DNA of 64,000 nt from Corbicula japonica (Eukaryota > Mollusca > Bivalvia > Venerida > Cyrenidae): positions 1,550,001 to 1,614,000 of the forward strand of contig JAZAYU010000079.1 of NCBI GenBank assembly GCA_038501625.1, in the 5' to 3' direction. The notes under the pieces were generated by a model, which saw nothing but the letters and a program-made list of their open reading frames with translations, did not search any database and had not been told where the DNA came from. Each line of letters starts with the position of its first letter. The stretch's first letter is position 1. Below, piece after piece: positions 59,501 through 64,000 of the stretch. Both the position numbers and the translations under genes were made by a program.

Positions 59501-60342
59501 TATTTTTACAAAAATTGTAAATATTTTGATCAACGTGTAACCGCAACTGACGGATAGTTGAGGGTGGTGGCAGTTCAGCGCATGTATTAACGCTTTATGT
59601 TTGTTTGGTATTTGCGCTTTCTCTATGTTAGTTCTAATAAAGAAAAGAAAAATGTTAATGCATTGAACAAATAGTAAAGTCAAAATATAAGATAAAACTA
59701 TATTTTGGAGTTTTTGTGATTTTTTGTATTCGAACAACTAATTAACTATTTGTCGTTTGTTTTCAGGCAGCAAGATGTTTATATATCAACAAAAGTTCAC
59801 AGAACATTGATTTTGGGTAAGTTGGGGTATTTTCATTTTATTTGCCGGACTACGCGTATCGAATTCTGAGGCTAATTATAGAGATAGAAAATGTAATGGT
59901 TCATTTGATTTATAAATGGTGATCCTTTTAGTAATGAATTTTAAACACTTAAACAATTTTCAAAATGATAGTTTAAAGTTTTACACATCATGCGTTCCAT
60001 CACTCAAAATCCTTATTTCCGGCGAGGGTCGACACTGTTTGAAATATTGTGAAATTTTATTTAAAAAGAAAAAAATAACGGAGCAGATAGTATAGTTTTG
60101 CCTTCATTCGTGTAATGTACTGTTTTGCCTAGCATTACACAAACGCCGAATTTTTTATATGAAGTAAAATACCAATGAAATTTTATATTTTATTCAGCAT
60201 AAAAGGGGAAATGTGTAATTTCAACATCGAGTTTGGGTATCGCGCTGAGCACCAGTCTACATTCCTGCGTCCGGCAGCGTGCGTTGCATCATCGCAAGAC
60301 TTCAACTTCTGTAACCACCCTCTAACGTCCGGCATTTGTTAA
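50969..60342 (+). CDS. PHM-like copper monooxygenase B
   Basis: Copper type II ascorbate-dependent monooxygenase of the PHM/DBH superfamily, intact. Exons: 50969-51030, 51606-51660, 51868-51961, 53069-53178, 55778-55855, 56407-56455, 56695-56762, 57886-57966, 58165-58244, 58892-58945, 59767-59816, 60198-60342 (stop TAA). The first one starts in phase 1 and needs an upstream signal exon; 44425-44470 fits, giving 323 aa. With that numbering the CuH ligands are H69-H70 (KLVHHISIGVC) and H142 (IEVHFAE); the CuM ligands are H210 and H212 (YLHTHSYG) and M281 (GEMCNF). Cysteines 42, 76, 88, 98, 195, 263, 282 and 304 match four of the five PHM disulfides. N316 of rat PHM is kept (N283), but Y318 is Asn here and two extra residues separate AYR from HTH. 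The substrate may therefore not be peptidyl-glycine. There is no lyase (PAL) domain. Paralogue of 35386-43045. Confidence 0.9.
52027..52420. repeat. Cluster of three foldback copies
   Basis: A half copy (52027-52104), a full copy (52105-52246: CTAAGATCATTAAGCTAAG to TTAGTTTTATGATCTTGGGC) and a diverged copy (52247-52420) in tandem in the intron between 51961 and 53069 of monooxygenase B. Confidence 0.75.
52823..52908. repeat. Foldback element, partial copy
   Basis: GGGCCCAAGATCATAAAACTAAG at the left, then CAGATGCTTTAAATTTGAGAC. The right arm is missing. Confidence 0.65.
53476..54112. repeat. 637-bp tandem unit 1 with long hairpin
   Basis: Unit starting TATATAGTTATTTGG. Positions 53506-53540 and 53561-53595 form a perfect 35-bp inverted repeat around a 20-base loop (CCCGAGCCGCAGGCGAGGGA). 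Outer bases (TTTGGTTTCTTGACAGGG / CCCTTTCAAGGAACCAAA) extend the stem with mismatches. The later part contains TGACGTCA-like sites. No credible ORF. Confidence 0.85.
54113..54745. repeat. 637-bp tandem unit 2 with long hairpin
   Basis: Second copy of the preceding unit, highly similar. Its hairpin (54143-54232) has one mismatch. Immediately downstream lies the 0.96-kb element copy at 54742-55703. Confidence 0.85.
54742..55703 (-). mobile_element. 0.96-kb dispersed element, copy 2
   Basis: Inverted, nearly identical copy of 30014-30977, including the tRNA-like segment (about 55180-55250). It lies in the monooxygenase B intron between 53178 and 55778, ending 75 bp before the next exon. Confidence 0.75.
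55975..56150 (-). repeat. Dispersed repeat fragment
   Basis: Read in reverse, AACTCCAACCCACCGATCC and GAAACACCAACAAGCTGTC resemble 61720-61770. Short and without ends. Confidence 0.4.
56496..56558. repeat. (AAT)n microsatellite
   Basis: Perfect AAT units preceded by a few GAT units, about 40 bases after the 56455 donor of monooxygenase B. Confidence 0.95.
56945..57838. repeat. About 27-bp degenerate minisatellite
   Basis: Some 33 units of roughly GGTAGGACATTGGACGTCCT then CAGATAG. Divergence is high at the left, and the right-hand units are more alike. It fills most of the intron between 56762 and 57886. The antisense ORFs rich in Ser-Tyr-Arg here are artefacts. Confidence 0.8.
58246..58890. 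other. Intron of monooxygenase B, nothing specific
   Basis: Only weak repetition of TGAGCTACGCTGAG-like words around 58600-58700. No exon or element end was found. Confidence 0.4.
58946..59766. other. Intron of monooxygenase B, nothing specific
   Basis: AT-rich, with a short CTGTCTGTCCGTCTGTC run near 59130. No exon found. Confidence 0.4.
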
Positions 60343-60415
60343 CTAAACATCGTATGGTCCGATGTCATACATTGTTGTTTTTAGTTTTGTATTAATATAT
60401 CTTTTTGCTAATTAA

Positions 60416-60421
60416 AATAAA
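60416..60421 (+). promoter_or_regulatory. Polyadenylation signal of monooxygenase B
   Basis: AATAAA about 74 bases after the stop codon. Confidence 0.6.
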
Positions 60422-60814
60422 TTTTGTAAAACATAGCTTTGTATATTTTACAGCCTCAATCTCATGTTTTCTTTCAAATAAATTATAAGCGTTTCATGTT
60501 TGAATCCCTAGCCCAAAGCGTGTTACATCCATCTACAGTTCCTGAGACCAAGTTCTCTAGCACCTCTGGTACACATTGGCTTTTGAGAAAAAGGCTAGTA
60601 TTGCTATTTTTTCGACAAATACAGAGTGTTAACTTTAAGAATAAAGTTGAATTCGACCACATCCTAAATCACTAAATGACTACCTGCGATGATGTATGGA
60701 TAGCCTTGTCGCTAGTTTTCTCGGAATGCTACTCAGGATTTCGAGTTAGGGGCATAACTGGCAGCGTTAGTGTCGGTGTAAAAATGAAGCTTTCGAGAAG
60801 GTATCAAGGAGTAT

Positions 60815-61142
60815 ATGCTTCACGTCCACCCGTCGGCAAAAGAAGCTGTTTGCTCACCTTTAGCTTTACCCACATGGCGTTGGACTTATTCGCAATGTAA
60901 GCCAGGAAACACATGTCGGCTATTATTTCGTGGTTGGAATTCAGGCAATAATATACGTCTGTATTAGGTATATGTAGAGTATTTACCGATTTTGGGGCTT
61001 CGTGGGTTCCAGCCACTTCTGAGGCCGAAAATTTCATAGATGGCTCATTTCTGAGTATTTTTACGCACCATGATATTTCTGTTACCAGTAAAAAACGCAA
61101 AATGTTCAAGTAACAAAATGAAACAAGTAGAAATAAAACCAT
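60815..61142 (-). CDS. Doubtful secreted ORF or first exon
   Basis: Minus-strand ATG at 61142 opens a hydrophobic start (MVLFLLVSFCYLNILRFLLV) that could be a signal peptide or anchor. A moderately polar stretch follows, with VYYCLNSNHEIIADMCFLAY. A donor AAG/GTGAGC near 60845 would end an exon after AMWVKLK; otherwise the frame runs to a stop near 60804. Composition is more protein-like than other ORFs nearby, but no domain is recognised and no partner exon was found. Confidence 0.25.
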
Positions 61143-61164
61143 TCTATATCTGACACAAGGTAAC

Positions 61165-61400
61165 AGCCTAATTATATATACAGATATATATATAGTAACA
61201 AGAGGGGTCCAAAAAGAAATGGTGAATTAAGAATAAAAGTCAAAATATCTGGTCATTTCTGTGTCCCTTGGTATCACAGGTTACAAAAGGTAACGTCATT
61301 ATATATTTCAAGTAACAAGAGGAGTACAGACTGAAATGGTCAATGAAGAATAAAAATCAAATAGCTTGTTGTTTACTATTTCCCCTTCGGAACACAAGTA
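61165..61400 (-). repeat. GTTACTTG-type tandem repeat, inverted part
   Basis: Two units of about 125 bp with AAGTAACAAGAGG..TCCA, GAAATGGTGAATTAAG and the words CCTTGGTA/CACAGGTTACA. This is the reverse orientation of the array at 63425-64000. Confidence 0.65.
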
Positions 61401-61491
61401 ACAAAAAAGTAATATATGCAAGTAATTCATGCATATCAGGAATCGCCACACTCACAAAACACAGCCTCCCCATGCAGTGAAAAAGAAAAGA

Positions 61492-61549
<58 letters not shown>
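61492..61549. repeat. (GA)n microsatellite
   Basis: Perfect GA run of over 25 units. It produces an Arg-Glu stretch in overlapping frames. Confidence 0.95.
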
Positions 61550-61552
<3 letters not shown>

Positions 61553-61754
61553 TTTTTATAAGTATGTCAATTCAAATAGGACGCCAAAAACAATTAACGA
61601 AGAAGAGAACCTTTGGGGCTACCGCCTTGGAACGGTCAGTGGCAAAACAAATTCACACTGGGGGTTTAAACCAGGTTCTATGGTCACCAACCTAACACTT
61701 GCCCCCAACAGGTTCTCGTATCACAAAACAAGTACAAGTTGTCTTGGTGAAATA

Positions 61755-62068
61755 ACTCCAACCCACCCATCGGCTCAACAATGTTGCATGCAAAAGCACA
61801 CAAACATATAAAACATAAGAAGCTAATAGCATTGTAAAGGCAAAGGGTAGGTACTCAATGATCTTACCGAGACCAGAGCTCCTGGAGTAAAATCAGCAAG
61901 AACACGATGACAGGGATAACAGAAACGAATCGAGCTTCTAGGTTCTTTTAAGAAAAGATTTCCCCATAAACCTTCATAAAATCTGAAACCCCTGCCACCG
62001 TCGTGCAACCAAGAAGGTAACCATAATGATCAACTGTAGATGGGTTAATCACCAGGCCTGCAGAGCGC
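61755..62068. repeat. Dispersed repeat, copy 2 (pair at 10107-10555)
   Basis: Shares TGTTGCATGCAAAAGCACAC, AGAAGCTAATA, CTGCCACCGTCGTG and CAGGCCTGCAGA with copy 1 in the same order. Upstream 61600-61750 reads GGGGCTACCGCCTTGGAACG and may belong to the same element. Confidence 0.7.
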
Positions 62069-62960
62069 TGTAAAATATCATGTGGATAACCTTTCCTTTT
62101 AAATTTACAGATGGTTTTTACGAATAACCGGGAGAAATTAACAAAAGTTAACGCCCTTGTATATTAACTGCGATTTAAATCCCCTATATTGCATGAAGTT
62201 TTGTACAATGTTTGAATCTCATAACATGTAGCATTAACCGTGAAGGGTGAAATGACAGATAATATGCATTGTGAAACGATGAACCGTGAACAGTGAAATG
62301 AACATGTTATTTCGCATGCGTAAGGTATACCGTAAGATCGCAATATACTTGTACACTGTCAATCGTGAAATCAACGTGCAAAACTAAGGAATACTGGGTA
62401 TTTCACGAATACTTCCGAATAACGACTATTCCACAATGCATTCTTGCTGCTGTCTTGTCAGCTATACTATTAAAAAGGGACACACGTCCGCGAAAATAAC
62501 ACTCGCAAATAACGCAATTCGTATTTATTTTGAAAAAGGTCAACGGCAGAAATGTAAATAATAAAATACTGAACACGAAAATGATTTGTTGAAAATACTG
62601 ATGATTCACGGTTTATAGTGTGCAAGGGTATTGAGATCGCAGGGATCACCGCGCACATGTACACTAACATGTTTAGTTTACTGTTAAGGTTACAGACAAC
62701 TAATTAATGTTGATAAGGCATGTAAACAATTTTGTTCAGGGAATTTGCGGGCCTATAACAGAGTCAGAATTGATTGGTGAAAAATAAAAATTGAAATTAA
62801 AAAATAAAGATTTTGAGAAAACAAATAGTTTGAGAAATGAGCTAAAGAAATTAACTGTGAATATGGTTACTTATTTTTGACAGATAGTAAACGAAAGTTC
62901 TGCAGAGACTGGTGATACACTTCTGGCTAAAATGCCGAAAACGTTTACAGGTCATGCTAT
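62069..62960. other. No gene seen
   Basis: Contains a short repetition of AACCGTGAAGGGTGAAATGA / GAACCGTGAACAGTGAAATGA near 62236-62300. Otherwise chance ORFs only. Confidence 0.4.
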
Positions 62961-63410
62961 GATGGTGTTGCACTAGTCCGTATGTACGTAAGGATGCCCA
63001 TCTGTACGCCATAAGCAAACAGGATGTGTAGATGATCGTAAAGAAAGATTTTTTCCTGCGATTATTTTGCCAGAATTAAAATTTTGTGGCATCAACTCCT
63101 CTTAACTATCTGACAGATTTCTTTCAAACTTGCACAGATGATCAAGGAGGTTGTGTAGATAATAATAAAAGATTTTTTTCGTGCAACCATTTTTACCAGA
63201 CTTATGACCCTTTGTGAATTCCACATTTTCTATTTGGCTGAATTCTTTCAAACTTGCACAGATGATCAGACATGATGTGCAGATTGTTGTAAAATACATT
63301 GTCTTGCAAACATTTTAACCACAGTTATGGCCCTTTGTTTATGTTCGTCATAAAATTTTGTGGCACAACTCCTCATTTTCTTGTAAAGATCAACGCATTG
63401 TTAATACTCA
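62961..63410. repeat. Degenerate tandem repeat of about 130 bp
   Basis: Three units share TTTCTTTCAAACTTGCACAG, ATGATCA..AGGATGTGTAG and AAAATTTTGTGGCA. Confidence 0.65.
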
Positions 63411-63424
63411 TACAAAATTTTGTT

Positions 63425-64000
63425 ACAAGTGTTGTTGGAGCAGTAGGGGCAACAGTCTAGTGTTACTTGTGTTACCAAGGAGCACAGAAATAACAAGTAA
63501 TTTGACTGTTATTCTAAATTGACATTTTTCAATTTGTGCCCCAATTGTTACTTGAAGTGTATAAGGTTGTTACCATTGTTGCTTGTGTTACCAAGGTGCA
63601 CAGAAATGACAAGCAATTTGACTTTATTCTTAAATTAATGTTACTGGGTGTGCCCCTCTTGTTACTTAAGGTATATATCGCTGTTCCCTTTTGTTACTTG
63701 TGTTACTGATGAGAGTAAGATTTGACAAAATGTACAACTTTACTTCTGAAGTGGATGTTACTTTTTGTGACCTTAACTCTTTTGGATATAAGAGTATAAG
63801 GATGTTTCTTTCCGTTACTTCTGTTACTAAGGAGCACTAATATGACCAAAAGTTTGTATTTTATTTTGGATGTTACTTTGTATGTCCATATTGTTATTTT
63901 AAGTATTAGGCATGTTACCTATTGTTATTTGTGTTATTAATCGACACAAATATCACCAATTAAGGATTGAATCAATATTTGGGTATGGAAAACAGTTGGG
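63425..64000 (+). repeat. GTTACTTG-type tandem repeat
   Basis: About five units of roughly 115 bp with TTACTTGTGTTACCAAGGAG, CACAGAAATRACAAG and TTGTTACTTGAAGTRTA. It runs off the window end. Inverted relatives lie at 61165-61400. Confidence 0.7.

Noticed and set aside
61416..61811. 131-codon ORF with a long Arg-Glu run
   Set aside because: Created by the GA microsatellite and a dispersed repeat; no start or domain support.

Overview
The window is nuclear DNA of an animal, most likely a bivalve mollusc. Genes are split into small exons with GT-AG introns. The DNA is AT-rich and crowded with short palindromic and terminal-inverted-repeat elements, tRNA-derived SINE-like sequences and minisatellites of the kind I associate with bivalve genomes. 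The bivalve call is an inference from repeat style; the eukaryotic call is direct.

Five gene models can be supported. (1) A small basic protein of unknown function on the minus strand (936-9140, four exons, 96 aa). (2) NSMCE2, the SP-RING SUMO ligase of the SMC5/6 complex, on the plus strand (21975-26728, five coding exons, 227 aa). (3) A copper type II, ascorbate-dependent monooxygenase resembling the PHM catalytic core, on the minus strand (35386-43045, twelve exons). Its exon 7 is broken by a palindromic mobile element. (4) A secreted precursor on the plus strand (44425-47794) with a signal-peptide exon and one long exon of 14 near-identical 38-residue units separated by Lys-Arg. (5) A second PHM-like monooxygenase on the plus strand (50969-60342, twelve recognised exons), with every copper ligand present.

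Genes 3 to 5 form one locus. The two monooxygenases are paralogues with matching intron phases and seven consecutive exons of identical length. The first is transcribed away from the other two, and the two start sites carry the same TATATAAAG box about 1.28 kb apart. The repeat-peptide exon sits between the only good signal-peptide exon and the first mature exon of the second monooxygenase. The splice phases fit, so one signal exon could serve both products by alternative splicing. The peptide units differ from one another almost only at synonymous positions, which argues for selection on the peptide. The precursor has no Gly-Lys-Arg sites, and two of the three PHM peptide-binding positions examined differ in the enzymes, so neither ordinary amidation of these peptides nor a standard PHM role is obvious.

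Layout: 0-9 kb gene 1 and MITEs; 10.9-15.6 kb a TIR element with a second nested element; 17.9-18.3 kb tRNA-like copies; 19.0-21.3 kb a modular tandem repeat element; 22-26.7 kb NSMCE2; 27-34.6 kb repeats with no convincing gene; 34.6-60.4 kb the monooxygenase/peptide locus with a 31-bp satellite, foldback elements, a LINE fragment, a SINE and hairpin repeats; 60.4-64 kb repeats and one doubtful secreted ORF.
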